This document shows, in pieces, positions 36,164-45,530 of a stretch of 64,000 nt of DNA. The notes beneath the pieces were generated by a model. The model ran no database searches and had not been told where the DNA came from. It saw nothing but the letters and a program-made list of their open reading frames with translations. The stretch lies in contig NZ_LMXH01000001.1 in NCBI RefSeq assembly GCF_001541095.1, forward strand, positions 2,072,842-2,136,841, in the 5' to 3' direction. The stretch comes from Paenibacillus sp. FJAT-26967. Lineage in GTDB: Bacteria; Bacillota; Bacilli; Paenibacillales; NBRC-103111. The position numbers and the translations under genes were made by a program. Numbering within the stretch: the stretch's first letter is position 1; every line of letters starts with the position of its first letter.

Positions 36164-37177
36164 GTGAGTCACAGCAAAGCGTTAAACGAAGCATTTGAAA
36201 AGTCGTCCTACCCGCTGGGAGGACATGGACACCGGGATATACAGGTTTTGAAGCGGGCGATTGAGGCAGTTGATGACAACATGGCAAGTGATATGTACGG
36301 CAAAGGGAAGTTGATCGAGGACTTTCAGGTCAGAATGGCTTCTTATCTCGGGAAGGAATCCGCTGTGTTCTTCCCTAGCGGAACGATGGCCCAGCAGATC
36401 GCGCTTAGAATTTGGTGCGATGCGCAGGGGCTGAAGCGGGTAGCCTATCATCCGCTCTGCCATCTTGAAATCCATGAGGAAGACGCGCTGAAGGAGCTTC
36501 ACCATATTGAGCCGTTTTTGCTTGCGAACAAGGAGCGGCTCATTACTCTTGAAGATGTGCAGCAGCTCGGTCAGGAGATTTCCTGCCTGCTGCTGGAACT
36601 GCCGCAGCGCGAAATCGGCGGGCAGCTGCCGGCTTACGAAGAGTTGGAGGCGATCTCTGTATATTGCCGTGAAAATAACATTAAGCTCCATCTGGACGGC
36701 GCGAGACTGTTCGAGATCACGCCTTATTATCAGAAATCGGCGGCTGAAATTTGCGCGTTGTTTGACAGCGTATATGTCTCCTTTTACAAAGGGATCGGCG
36801 GGATTGCAGGGGCTATTCTGGCAGGTGAGACCCCGTTTACAGAACAGTCTAAAGTATGGAAGAGGCGCCATGGAGGCGATCTGATTAGTCTATATCCTTA
36901 CATTATCAGTTCGGAATATTACTTCGGCCAGCGAATCGGTAATATGGAGCAGTACTTCGAGGAAGCGAAAGAGTTAGCGGGTTTCTTCAATGAGTGTGAA
37001 GGGATCTTCACCAAACCGGAAGTACCGGTGTCGAACATGTTCCATGTTCATTTCCAGCGGCCGAAGAGTCCATATAAACCATCGTCCAAGAATACCATCT
37101 CCGGCATATGTGGGGAGTCCATTTTTTTTAACCATTCAAGGCCGCGCATTGCGCGGCTTTTTGCTTTTCGGAGATAA
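36164..37177 (+). CDS. Threonine aldolase-like PLP enzyme, C-terminus replaced or lost
   Basis: 337 residues resembling the beta-eliminating lyase/threonine aldolase family. The PLP domain is intact to about residue 300: FFPSGTMAQQIALR, HLDGARLFEI with the cofactor-stacking region, and the Schiff-base lysine in VSFYKGIGG. After VSNMFHVHFQRPK the homology stops, and the last ~35 residues look random and are translated from a perfect terminator hairpin (37138-37168). The normal small C-terminal domain of this fold is therefore missing. GTG at 36164 follows AGAAGGGGGA by 6 bases. Probably inactive or degrading, though the reading frame is open. Whether this is a deletion or a local assembly error cannot be judged here. 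Confidence 0.75.
   Translation: MSHSKALNEAFEKSSYPLGGHGHRDIQVLKRAIEAVDDNMASDMYGKGKLIEDFQVRMASYLGKESAVFFPSGTMAQQIALRIWCDAQGLKRVAYHPLCHLEIHEEDALKELHHIEPFLLANKERLITLEDVQQLGQEISCLLLELPQREIGGQLPAYEELEAISVYCRENNIKLHLDGARLFEITPYYQKSAAEICALFDSVYVSFYKGIGGIAGAILAGETPFTEQSKVWKRRHGGDLISLYPYIISSEYYFGQRIGNMEQYFEEAKELAGFFNECEGIFTKPEVPVSNMFHVHFQRPKSPYKPSSKNTISGICGESIFFNHSRPRIARLFAFRR
37138..37168 (+). terminator. Intrinsic terminator inside the end of the truncated aldolase frame
   Basis: GCCGCGC at 37141 pairs with GCGCGGC at 37151 around a 3-base loop, followed by TTTTTGCTTTT. It lies within the last codons of the preceding open frame. Confidence 0.88.
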
Positions 37178-37331
37178 ATGACTCTGCGCTGCCATTTGAC
37201 CAATCCTTCCCGCTAACCTCCCTCTTATCCACCTTGTGTACCGTATTCTTTACACCTCATTCATTGTATAACTTCTAATATTTTCTGGCACTCTATACAC
37301 AAGAATGAATTGTCAGGAGCAGAAAAAGCTT

Positions 37332-38783
37332 ATGGCCATGAACCTAACATTAATGGAGTATATGAAAGAACAACTCACAGATAATGAGGACATTGTCTAT
37401 CAGAGTTTTCTCATTCACGGTCATACGTGTGTACTTATTTATATCGAATCCATTATTAATGTTCCTGTCATGCAGGAACGAATTGCCGCTGTCCTCATCC
37501 AAGAATCCGGTTTACAAGTGAATACCGGGAATCTGGTGGAGAGACTGGATCAGGGGACGCTGATTCCACTGCCTTCCGTACTGGCCCAGACCACGGAGGA
37601 GGCTGTAGATCAGCTGGTTCAGGGGAAGGTCCTTCTGTGCTTGAATGAAGCTCACAGAATATATTTGTTCGATCTTGTGAAATACGAGAAAAGAGCCGTT
37701 TCCGAATCCAAAAACGAACTCGTTGTGATTGGTCCCCAAGAGGCCTTTATAGAGGATATCAACACGAATTTATCTCTGCTAAGACACAAAATTAAACATC
37801 CCGGTTTGAAGACAATCCGATATGAAGTCGGAACCTATACGAAAACGATCATTTATATCGTATACATCGAAGGGTTATGTAAGCCGGAAATTGTGGAGGA
37901 ATTGGATCAGCAAATCGATCAGTTATCCATTGACGGAGTCCTTGGCATCAGCTACACGGCTGAACTAATGAAAAAAGGGATTCGCACTCCATTCCCTCAA
38001 TTCCAGTATACGGAGCGTCCTGATTCTGTCGCCGGTTCCCTTCTGGAAGGAAGAGTCGGGATTATGCAGGACGGGACGCCATCGGCACTTCTGGTGCCGG
38101 TTACCTTGTTCTCTCTGATGCAATCCTCTGAGGATTATTATCAGAGTTATATGGCTGCCAGCTGGATTCGGATCGTCAGAATGTTCTTTGCGATTATTTC
38201 CATGCTGCTCCCGTCACTGTATGTGGCGATTACAACCTTCCAGCCGGAGATGATTCCGACGGAGCTGCTGGTGACGATATCAGCGGCCCGGGAGAACATT
38301 CCATTCTCCGCGTTAACGGAAGCGCTCATTATGGAGCTGACCTTTGAGGGGCTTCGCGAAGCAGGAACGCGTATTCCCAAACCTGTCGGACAAACCATCT
38401 CTATCATCGGTGCAATTGTAATCGGACAAGCCGCAGTACAGGCGGGGATCGTCTCCGCACCTATGGTGATTGTGGTCTCGGTTACGGGAATAGCTTCTTA
38501 CATTATCCCTCACTTCGAGCTCGGACTGGCGTTTCGTCTGCTCAGGTTCCCTCTTCTTATAATAGGCGGAATGACGGGGCTGATCGGTGTCTTTATTGCA
38601 ACGTTTATCGTATTTGGACACTTGGCCAATCTGAATACCTTCGGAGCCCCCTATATGCAGCCCCTGGCTCCTTTAGTTTTTAAAGATTGGAAAGATATAT
38701 TTGTCCGGGTTCCGGCACCGGCTATGAAGGCAAGAACAACTGCTTACACGACACGGAATCCAAGGAGACAGAAGTTGAAGTGA
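37332..38783 (+). CDS. Spore germination protein, GerA (GerAA) family
   Basis: About 483 residues. A soluble N-terminal domain (to about 265) is followed by five or so membrane segments, including the family block PKPVGQTISIIGAIVIGQAAVQAGIVSAPMVI. GerA-type subunits assemble with GerAB- and GerAC-type partners in the spore inner membrane as germinant receptors. ATG at 37332 was preferred because AGGAG lies upstream, though the 12-base spacing is long; ATG at 37305 is the alternative. The stop overlaps the start of the GerC-type gene by 4 bases, so the two are translationally coupled. Expression in the forespore under sigma-G is expected for the family, but no promoter was assigned. Confidence 0.92.
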   Translation: MAMNLTLMEYMKEQLTDNEDIVYQSFLIHGHTCVLIYIESIINVPVMQERIAAVLIQESGLQVNTGNLVERLDQGTLIPLPSVLAQTTEEAVDQLVQGKVLLCLNEAHRIYLFDLVKYEKRAVSESKNELVVIGPQEAFIEDINTNLSLLRHKIKHPGLKTIRYEVGTYTKTIIYIVYIEGLCKPEIVEELDQQIDQLSIDGVLGISYTAELMKKGIRTPFPQFQYTERPDSVAGSLLEGRVGIMQDGTPSALLVPVTLFSLMQSSEDYYQSYMAASWIRIVRMFFAIISMLLPSLYVAITTFQPEMIPTELLVTISAARENIPFSALTEALIMELTFEGLREAGTRIPKPVGQTISIIGAIVIGQAAVQAGIVSAPMVIVVSVTGIASYIIPHFELGLAFRLLRFPLLIIGGMTGLIGVFIATFIVFGHLANLNTFGAPYMQPLAPLVFKDWKDIFVRVPAPAMKARTTAYTTRNPRRQKLK

Positions 38784-39928
38784 AATCCTCCAAATGGCTG
38801 ATAATTATGATTCCCGTCATACTTTTAAGCGGATGCTGGTCCAAAATTGAAGTGGATGAACAAATTTTCGTATTCGCCATTTATGTAGATGTAGGGCAGG
38901 AGCCGGGAACAGTAGAGGTTACCATAAGCAGTCCTCTACCCAACCGGATGATGGCTGGCCAGCAGGCAGGGAGCAGCGGTGCGAACGGGAAATCATACGC
39001 AATGGTCTCCAAAACGGATGTAACGATACCGGATGCCGTTCGTCAAATTCAAAAAGACCTTACCCGTCGTATAAATTTCGGTCATACCCGCGAAATTATC
39101 GTCGGCCGGGATTATGCTGAGTCTGGGATTGGAGATTTACTTGATTGGATAAGCAAAGAGCACAGCTTCCATATCAGCGCCTTTCTGGCCACGGCTCCCC
39201 ATAAAGCCAAAGATATAGCGGAATTGACTCCTCTCTATGAACAAATGCCTGCCGAAGTCCTTCGTAAAATGAACTTACAGCGCACCATGTTCAGTACCAG
39301 TGTGAAAGAAGCTCTCTTAGCCTACTCATCTAATGTAGGCTTCGGGACGAATTATATGTCGATCGGCTTCGAGACTATGCCCGGAGAGAATGAGAAGATG
39401 CAGAAGTGGGCGGGGATACAAGGTGCAGCGCTGTACCAAAGAGACAAAATGACAGGAACTTTGGACGCTCCAGAAGCTAGAGCAGTCGCTTGGGCCACAG
39501 GGCGGCTGGGCAGACAAGTCTTTTCAGTCACCTGGGATGAAGGAAAAAGCCGGGGGGGTGTGCTGCTCGATCAACTTAAGGCCACCCGTAAAGTGAAGAT
39601 GACTGAGCGGGGTCCACAGTTTACCATACATCTCGAAGCTACCGGGAACTTGATTTACAGCAAAGATATGAAGCGGCGAAGCGATACGGAACGGACCCTT
39701 ATGATTGCAAAACTGCTTGCATCTAAAATTGAGAAGGATCTTAATTCTGCGATAAGGTTGACGAAGAAATACGGCTCGGACACTCTGAAATTAGGATTGC
39801 TCCTGGAATGGAATTATCCCCAATATTGGAATAAAGTCCGTGAGGATTGGCCGGATTATTACAAGACTCAAAGTGATATTCAAGTCAAAGCGAAGGTGGA
39901 TGTCACTCATATTACCAATCAGCCGTAG
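38780..39928 (+). CDS. Ger(x)C family germination lipoprotein
   Basis: 382 residues. The N-terminus KSSKWLIIMIPVILLSGCW is a lipoprotein signal peptide with lipobox LLSGC, so the mature protein is expected to be diacylglyceryl-anchored. The rest fits the GerAC-type fold (DEQIFVFAIYVDVGQE, then DLTRRINFGHTREIIVGRDYAESG). GTG at 38780 overlaps the GerA stop (GTGA), which supports this start over the longer open frame beginning at 38687. It belongs to the four-gene ger operon with the GerA-type gene before it and a small membrane protein and GerB-type permease after it. Confidence 0.92.
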   Translation: MKSSKWLIIMIPVILLSGCWSKIEVDEQIFVFAIYVDVGQEPGTVEVTISSPLPNRMMAGQQAGSSGANGKSYAMVSKTDVTIPDAVRQIQKDLTRRINFGHTREIIVGRDYAESGIGDLLDWISKEHSFHISAFLATAPHKAKDIAELTPLYEQMPAEVLRKMNLQRTMFSTSVKEALLAYSSNVGFGTNYMSIGFETMPGENEKMQKWAGIQGAALYQRDKMTGTLDAPEARAVAWATGRLGRQVFSVTWDEGKSRGGVLLDQLKATRKVKMTERGPQFTIHLEATGNLIYSKDMKRRSDTERTLMIAKLLASKIEKDLNSAIRLTKKYGSDTLKLGLLLEWNYPQYWNKVREDWPDYYKTQSDIQVKAKVDVTHITNQP

Positions 39929-39971
39929 ACGATCAGGCGCGGGTTTGTTCGACTGAAAGGATGTGTCTTCC

Positions 39972-40160
39972 GTGCTCGCCATTTGCTTTGCAGTCATAGC
40001 TGTATTCGAGTGGAGACAGCGTGCAAATAAACCTTCCGGCGGACAAAAAGCATTCTGGTGGTTCTTTTCGCTGATGCTGGTCTGGAATTTAGCGGCGAAT
40101 ATTATCCCATGGTGGCCGAGTCCGATCCGATTGATTATGTATTTACTCGGCTGGATGTAA
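39972..40160 (+). CDS. Small membrane protein within the ger operon
   Basis: 62 residues, with two hydrophobic segments (LAICFAVIAVFEW and KAFWWFFSLMLVWNLAANII). GTG at 39972 is about 9 bases after GAAAGGATG. It lies between the GerC- and GerB-type genes on the same strand, where Paenibacillus and Bacillus germinant-receptor operons often carry a short GerD- or GerX-like hydrophobic subunit, so it may be an accessory receptor subunit. Homology was not recognised. Confidence 0.65.
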   Translation: MLAICFAVIAVFEWRQRANKPSGGQKAFWWFFSLMLVWNLAANIIPWWPSPIRLIMYLLGWM

Positions 40161-40211
40161 TCCGTAGTAGTCTGGTTTACAGCAAACACATGTGAAAGGG
40201 ATGGTGCATCC

Positions 40212-41306
40212 ATGCATACGACATCGTTTCAGACTTTCCGGTTCGCATGTATTTATATGCTTACAATCCCGCTGGCATTTATGATTCCGCCCTTGATCGC
40301 TTCTTCCGGGTACCAAGGGTGGATCGGAATAGTAATTGGCGGAGCCGTTAACATTGTGCTAATCCTCTGTACTCACAAATTAGGCAAAATGACAGCGGGG
40401 CAATCCTGGGCTGATTTCGGCGAGAAAATCGCCGGGAAATGGGGCCATAGGGCAGTTCTTCTCCTGCTTGTATTCTGGAGTGTTTATTATGTTTCTCTGG
40501 ACATTGAACAGTTCAGTTTATTTTATGGAACCATCTATATGAGAGAAACCCCATCTTGGGTGCTTCAATTAATGATCGGACTTGTTATTTTGGTAACGGC
40601 CCGATGGGGGTTTGCAACACTGGTTTATATTGCGGATGGCACTTTTATCATCATCCTTCTGGGGATTGTATTTTTATTAATCCTTTTCTCCGCGGATGCG
40701 GATTATCAGATGCTTCCAGCACTTATAACCCGGTACGATTCACGCATTGTCTTCAATGATGTCATCAGTGTAATTTCATGGATCGGAGAGTGGTTCATAT
40801 TCCTGTTCATTGCGCCGCAGATCCCCTTCGATAAGAAGACACTTCGAAATCTGTTGTTATCTAACACGCTAGTGACGTTCTCCGTCTTATTGACGTGGCT
40901 TCTCGTACTCCTTAATTTCGGGATTCATTACGGAAGCCAACTCAAGTATCCGATTCTTCAATTAATCCGGGGGACTTCTTTCACGGGGCTGATCGGCCAT
41001 GCAGATCCTGTCTTCATTGGTTTGTGGGCAACGTCCATGATTATTCATGATGCTTTCCTGATCTATGTGGGCGTGGCCTGTATAGGACATCTTCTTAAGC
41101 TGCAAGAGAAAAAACCTCTTAATGCAATACTGGTAGGAACAGCAACCGTGGCTGCCTTTCAGTACTCACAGAATATCAGCTGGTTTCAGAAGGAAATAAC
41201 AGAGGCTGGTTTCATTTTTTTCTGGGTAGCCATTAACGGGATTCCGTTGTACTATTTAATATTAGCCCTTGTCCGGGGGCAGCTGGGCAGGAAGAAAGTA
41301 CATTAG
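40212..41306 (+). CDS. GerAB-type spore germination permease
   Basis: 364 residues with about 10 membrane segments, a member of the APC-like spore germination family. Recognisable blocks are the N-terminal FRFACIYMLTIPLAFMIPP, the WADFGEKIAGKWGHRAVL loop and the GLWATSMIIHDAFLIY segment near residue 275. ATG at 40212 follows AAAGGGATGG. As the GerAB-type subunit it is expected to bind the germinant, with the GerA- and GerC-type subunits encoded upstream. It ends the operon, since a terminator follows at 41350-41371. Confidence 0.9.
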   Translation: MHTTSFQTFRFACIYMLTIPLAFMIPPLIASSGYQGWIGIVIGGAVNIVLILCTHKLGKMTAGQSWADFGEKIAGKWGHRAVLLLLVFWSVYYVSLDIEQFSLFYGTIYMRETPSWVLQLMIGLVILVTARWGFATLVYIADGTFIIILLGIVFLLILFSADADYQMLPALITRYDSRIVFNDVISVISWIGEWFIFLFIAPQIPFDKKTLRNLLLSNTLVTFSVLLTWLLVLLNFGIHYGSQLKYPILQLIRGTSFTGLIGHADPVFIGLWATSMIIHDAFLIYVGVACIGHLLKLQEKKPLNAILVGTATVAAFQYSQNISWFQKEITEAGFIFFWVAINGIPLYYLILALVRGQLGRKKVH

Positions 41307-41349
41307 GAGCCGGCTGGCTGCACCGAAGACAAGAATATTCACAAGAGAT

Positions 41350-41371
41350 CCGCGCGCAGCGCGGTTTTTTT
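41350..41371 (+). terminator. Terminator of the ger operon
   Basis: CCGCGC pairs with GCGCGG around a GCA loop, followed by TTTTTTT. Confidence 0.9.
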
Positions 41372-41473
41372 ATTGCAGCGGGGACCAATAGGAGATTCAA
41401 TGTTCAGAATCCGTTCAGGCCTAGGAGGTATAATTTTCATATGAGTTAGAATCAGAGGTGTAGAAGGGGATCA

Positions 41474-44019
41474 ATGATGAAGAAGAATATGGTTAAAGTA
41501 GTCACTACCGCTGCATTGTTTTGTTCTTTGGCGCTTCCTGCCCAAAGGCGCTGCAGCTTGATATATCCGCTGCACCAGCCCAACCGACGTTCGCAGATAT
41601 TCCGGTCATTCATTATGCGTTTCCATATGTAGAGGCGGCAGCCAAAGCCGGATTAATTCAAGGACAAGGAGCCGGAACTTTCGGGAACGGTCAGAATCTG
41701 TCCCGTCAGGATATGGCCATCATTTTCGTGCGTGCATTAGGAATCGATATCACCGGTAAAGCGGCTGATCTGAAATTCAGCGATGCGGATTCTATTGCCG
41801 ATTACGCTAAGGATGCAGTAGGAGCAGCGGTAGAACTAGGCCTCATAGTCGGCTATGAGAATGGTGCTTTCAGTCCCAAAGGCAGTGCAACCAGAGAGCA
41901 AGTCGCATCCGTCGCGATTAAATTCCTTTCAGAAGTACAGAAAAACCCAGCTCCAAATCCAACTCCACCTAATCCGGAGAAGCCGGAACCAGTGGAGCCG
42001 GCACCTGTGCCTACACCCAACATACCTGCACCGTCAGTCCCAAGCACAGGAGGAGGCAAAGTATATGCTGTCGATACCAGCTCGAATGTTTCCGTGCCCA
42101 GTTCTGTCCTTGAGCTGCGTGTTCCTCGAATGGGGCAGCCTGCCGTATCCTTTACCAGTGCCGATACGCTGGTGATTACCTATCAGGAAGACTTGGATTC
42201 AAATTCGATCCCGGCCCTGAACGATTTTGTTATTCTTGATGCGGATGACCCGCAGGCATCTCCTCTTCCGCTGCAAGAAGTGCGAGTGGAAGGTACGAAG
42301 GTACGCTTAAAGCTTTCTCAGGCAGTGAATTATTTAGCTCGCATACAAATTAATTATCAATCAGATAATGCTATTATTAGCGGAACAGGCAAAGTATCAC
42401 CGCAGATCTCGGAAGTGGTCACCTATGATCCTGGGAATCGGAATCCGATCGTTGTCCAAGAAATCACGGATCAAACGGGTACGGCAGGGGGAACCAAAAT
42501 CAGCATAAATCCGGCAGCGCATTTCAGTGATCCGGACGGGGATATTTTAACGTTTACCGTGACTTCCACGGATGGGAATATTGCATCAGCAGCTGTGGAC
42601 GGCAAGATATATATTAAACCGGTTTCAGTCGGGGCCGCTTCGATTACAATCACGGCAAACGACGGAAAAGGTGGAACGATTCAGAGGACATTTACAATAA
42701 CGGTGGAAGCTGATCCGGTAGCGGTTGCCGTAATCGCAACGGAACAATTATCGGCTGAGGATAAAGATTTTAGTAGGACAGAGAATCTGACGCCAGTTAA
42801 TCAAGCCCTTCAATCCGCCCAAATGTTAGTATCTGCTGTTGCGGATGCAACCCGGAAAGACGAATTCCAATTAAGGCTGAATGCTGTCCAATCTTTCCTA
42901 ACAACAGCAGTCCAAGCAACAGGAAAGGTAACGGCATTGGAGAACGCTACTGCGGATACCAAAAACTTGCTGCCGGGAAAAGCAGATCGTGTATTGGCGG
43001 GTACCGCATTCGCAGAGATTAATTACACCGGACTTAACAGCGCTACTCAAGTCTCATTGACGAATCGCGTTAACACGAGTGCCGCCTTAATGAACACAGC
43101 CGATACTTTAAAGATGAACGTAGAATCTTTAGAGGCGGCTGTTGCGGATACCAAAGATTTGTCGGCGGCAGCAGCGGATCGACTGACAGCAGATACGGCA
43201 GCGGCTCTTATTTCCTATACAAATGTAACAACCGGAACCAAGGATGCCGTTATCGGACGAGTTAACGCAGCGGTTGCAGCCCTGACAGCTGCCGATACAG
43301 CAGAAGCTCTGGTTATCGCTTTAGAGAACGCGGTAGCTGCGGGGAAAGATTTGACGGCAGGTACGGCAGATCGGATAGCGGCTGAGAATGCTCTGGCTGC
43401 AATTTCATATGCAGGGACCAACACGGCAACCCATACGTCATTATCGGCCCGCGCAGTAATAGCGGGATTGAAAATACCGGTGTTGGTTAACCAGCCGCCA
43501 GTTGTACAGAATATGATTACTCCGGTCATGGTTCCTATTGTATTAGGGGATCGGATCATTAATCTGGCCAACGTCTTTAGCGATCCGGATAACGATGCCA
43601 TGACGTATACGGCTGTATCTTCCGATCCGGGTAAAGCAACCGTAACCGTCAATGGTACAGACCTTACCATTACACCCTTGTTAAACGGTTCAACTGTCGT
43701 TAGAGTGACCGCAAATGATGGAAAAGGCGGAACCAACTATACAGAATTTAATGTCACCCTGGCAGAATCTATGCCGCCAATATTAACGGGTTTCGCTTCG
43801 CCGCTTATGGTAGAATTTTCATTCATCGATGACGCGAACTGGAGAAGTAAAATAACGGCTATTGAATGGGATAATCAGCCTATAACGCCGACTTATAATC
43901 TCTCAATTCCAGGGAGAATTATGATCCCGTGGATGGGTATGATAATACCCGGTACTCAATATAAGTTTAAAGTAAAGGCAACGGGTTATAGGGATGCGGA
44001 GATAATGGTCATGATTTAA
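41474..44019 (+). CDS. SLH-domain surface protein, frameshifted between signal peptide and body
   Basis: The body is an 832-codon open frame beginning near 41521: two SLH motifs (FADIPVIHYAFPYVEAA and FSDADSIADYAKDAV), a Pro-rich linker near 41945-42045, a cadherin-like domain (FSDPDGDILTF, NDGKGG), three ~63-residue repeats and a second cadherin-like domain. The open frame lacks a convincing start. A clear signal peptide (MMKKNMVKVVTTAALFCSLALPA) starts at ATG 41474 behind AGAAGGGG, but in the other frame: the two frames differ by one base, with the break somewhere in about 41520-41565. The protein would be secreted and bound to secondary cell-wall polymer by its SLH motifs. As it stands the gene is broken, or one base is missing from the sequence. 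Ends at a perfect hairpin. Confidence 0.78.
42916..43455 (+). repeat. Three tandem ~63-residue repeats in the SLH protein
   Basis: Protein units starting ALENATADTKNLL (near 42937), SLEAAVADTKDLS (near 43123) and ALENAVAAGKDLT (near 43318) recur every 186-195 bases, each with an AxISYTG-like strand. These look like tandem repeats of an Ala/Thr-rich domain between two cadherin-like domains. Confidence 0.7.
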
Positions 44020-44049
44020 ATGGTATTTTAATGCAGAAATCCAAACGAA

Positions 44050-44077
44050 AGAGATGTTCCATCACTGGAACATCTCT
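44050..44077 (+). terminator. Hairpin after the SLH gene
   Basis: A perfect 12-bp stem, AGAGATGTTCCA with TGGAACATCTCT, and a 4-base loop. The T-tract is weak. Confidence 0.75.
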
Positions 44078-44219
44078 ATTTATGTTAGGTTGAGTATTTA
44101 TACGAAGAAACCATTGCGTACTATTAATAGTGAGGGAAATCTAAATTAAAGTTTTTGTATCTACATTGTGTTTATAACGTGAATCCATTAAAAATTTATA
44201 ATGGAGGGCGGGATACCAA

Positions 44220-44417
44220 TTGCAGCAAGCTCTTGGCGGTAGAGATAAGGTAAGCAGAGAGTTTGCCAAACAATTGCAGGAATATTCCCTAACGAATCCA
44301 AAAGAATTCACTCAGCAAATACTGACCACTTACTTGGATCTTGATCTGACAATTCCTTCTTGTGTTTCGAAAACTTATAAAGGATACGCTTTTCTCAAAT
44401 GTTTCTGCTCGGCTTAA
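44220..44417 (+). CDS. Small Cys/Ser/Thr-rich protein of unknown function
   Basis: 65 residues with a TTG start 7 bases after the strong site GGAGGGCGGG, which argues that it is translated. The first ~40 residues are polar and helical with an LDLD-containing end. The last ~22 residues (TIPSCVSKTYKGYAFLKCF...) hold three cysteines with several Ser, Thr and Lys and are distinct in character. This split is reminiscent of a leader and core of a modified peptide, but no modification enzyme lies nearby and no family was recognised. A gene remnant is an equally fair reading, since the next 300 bases hold an SDR fragment. Confidence 0.45.
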   Translation: MQQALGGRDKVSREFAKQLQEYSLTNPKEFTQQILTTYLDLDLTIPSCVSKTYKGYAFLKCFCSA

Positions 44418-44486
44418 TCGGGGAGGCACCAAAGGAAGGATAGCAGGTCATGAGTCATAGAAAAGAAGGATGTTTCCATCGCACTC

Positions 44487-44526
44487 TTTTATTGTTTACG
44501 TAATTAATATTATGTAAACAATAAAA
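44487..44526. promoter_or_regulatory. Inverted repeat upstream of the SDR remnant
   Basis: A perfect 13-bp inverted repeat, TTTTATTGTTTAC / GTAAACAATAAAA, with a 14-base spacer. It lies about 45 bases before the reading frame of the SDR fragment, so it may be the leftover operator of the lost gene. A hairpin terminator is the other reading. Confidence 0.4.
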
Positions 44527-44570
44527 ATTTAACCGACCTAAATTAAACGTGTATGCAAGTGGAATTATAT

Positions 44571-44690
44571 TTGGGGGCTGTATGGAGAGTCAGGAGAATC
44601 GCCAATGCGTTCTTGGCATCAGATCTTGCTAGTTTTATTACGGGCGCGTATATTCCAGTTAACGGAGGCGACATCATGCCAGCTATTTAA
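44571..44690 (+). pseudogene. Remnant of a short-chain dehydrogenase C-terminus
   Basis: Reading from 44601 gives ANAFLASDLASFITGAYIPV followed by NGGDIMPAI and a stop at 44688, the typical C-terminal end of SDR-family oxidoreductases. The preceding codons (VWRVRRI) only partly match the usual GRVGRPEEI block, and no Rossmann fold or YxxxK catalytic motif is present upstream. Most of the gene has been lost. Confidence 0.75.
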
Positions 44691-44846
44691 GGCAGACAAG
44701 AGAAGGAGGCAAGCCAGACGAATCAATGACTAAAGGTGAGTACTTAACTTTTCCCCCTGTTACATTTATTCCGTGTTAAAATAATAGCGTATGGTTATAT
44801 TTTCCATTCTGACAACTAACCCATTTTAAAAGGAATGAGGCGCATT

Positions 44847-45323
44847 ATGGATCAAGTCGTGTTCAAACAAATTGAATTTGTACGTCATCTTACTATCCAG
44901 GCTGTTGAAGGTATATCTGAGAAAACTTTAGCTGTCATACCAGAAAGATTCAACAATAATGTGATTTGGAATTTGGGACATATTTACTCGGTTCAAGAGA
45001 AGTTCGCCTTTTATTTCTCTGGAGATCCTTTGCAGCTCCCGGAGAACTTTGATCGATTGTTTGCAAAAGGCACCAAACCTGCGGATTGGAATGAGGCAGC
45101 TCCAAAACTTGAGGAGTTACTTGAACTGCTGGCAGACCAGCCCAAACGTATTCGGCAAACCTTACAAAGCCGCTTAGGCGAACCTATACAGAAACCTTTC
45201 ACTTTGGGCAACGGATTAACTTTTGAGACAATTGGGGAATTGGTGAACTTTTCCATCTATCACGAAGGCATGCATTTTAATACGATTCAACTATTAAAAC
45301 GATTTGCAGATAAAAATCTGTAG
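44847..45323 (+). CDS. DinB-family protein
   Basis: 158 residues, a four-helix DinB/YfiT-type fold. Histidines in NLGHIY near residue 39 and in YHEGMHFN near 138-143 fit the usual metal-binding triad of the family. Members include bacillithiol- and mycothiol-dependent enzymes and many uncharacterised proteins, so the reaction is unknown. The ATG at 44847 follows AAGGAATGAGG with 6 bases between; the longer frame starting at 44835 overlaps that site. It appears to be a single-gene unit, with a terminator at 45356. Confidence 0.85.
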   Translation: MDQVVFKQIEFVRHLTIQAVEGISEKTLAVIPERFNNNVIWNLGHIYSVQEKFAFYFSGDPLQLPENFDRLFAKGTKPADWNEAAPKLEELLELLADQPKRIRQTLQSRLGEPIQKPFTLGNGLTFETIGELVNFSIYHEGMHFNTIQLLKRFADKNL

Positions 45324-45355
45324 CTGCATATAAAGTTTTGGATATGAACAACCAG

Positions 45356-45377
45356 CCGCCAAGTTTGGCGGTTTTTT
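45356..45377 (+). terminator. Terminator after DinB gene
   Basis: CCGCCA and TGGCGG pair around a short loop, followed by TTTTTT. Confidence 0.88.
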
Positions 45378-45530
45378 GCGTTGAATATATAAAATGCAGA
45401 TGGACTTCTGGATCAATTCTGGAAGGGAGAATAATGAAACAAGGGGGACGCTCCTTCGAACGGGCAGCGTCCGCTTTGTTAGTTATGTTCCAAACGAGGA
45501 GGTATATATTGGAAGGCTCTGATATAAGAC

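Noticed and set aside
37332-41306. The ger operon as a divergent germinant receptor
   Set aside because: Composition and order are typical for spore formers; nothing unusual apart from the small membrane protein, which is annotated.
41521-41560. TTG at 41521 as the start of the SLH protein
   Set aside because: No ribosome site and no signal peptide in that frame; the real start is ATG 41474, one frame away.
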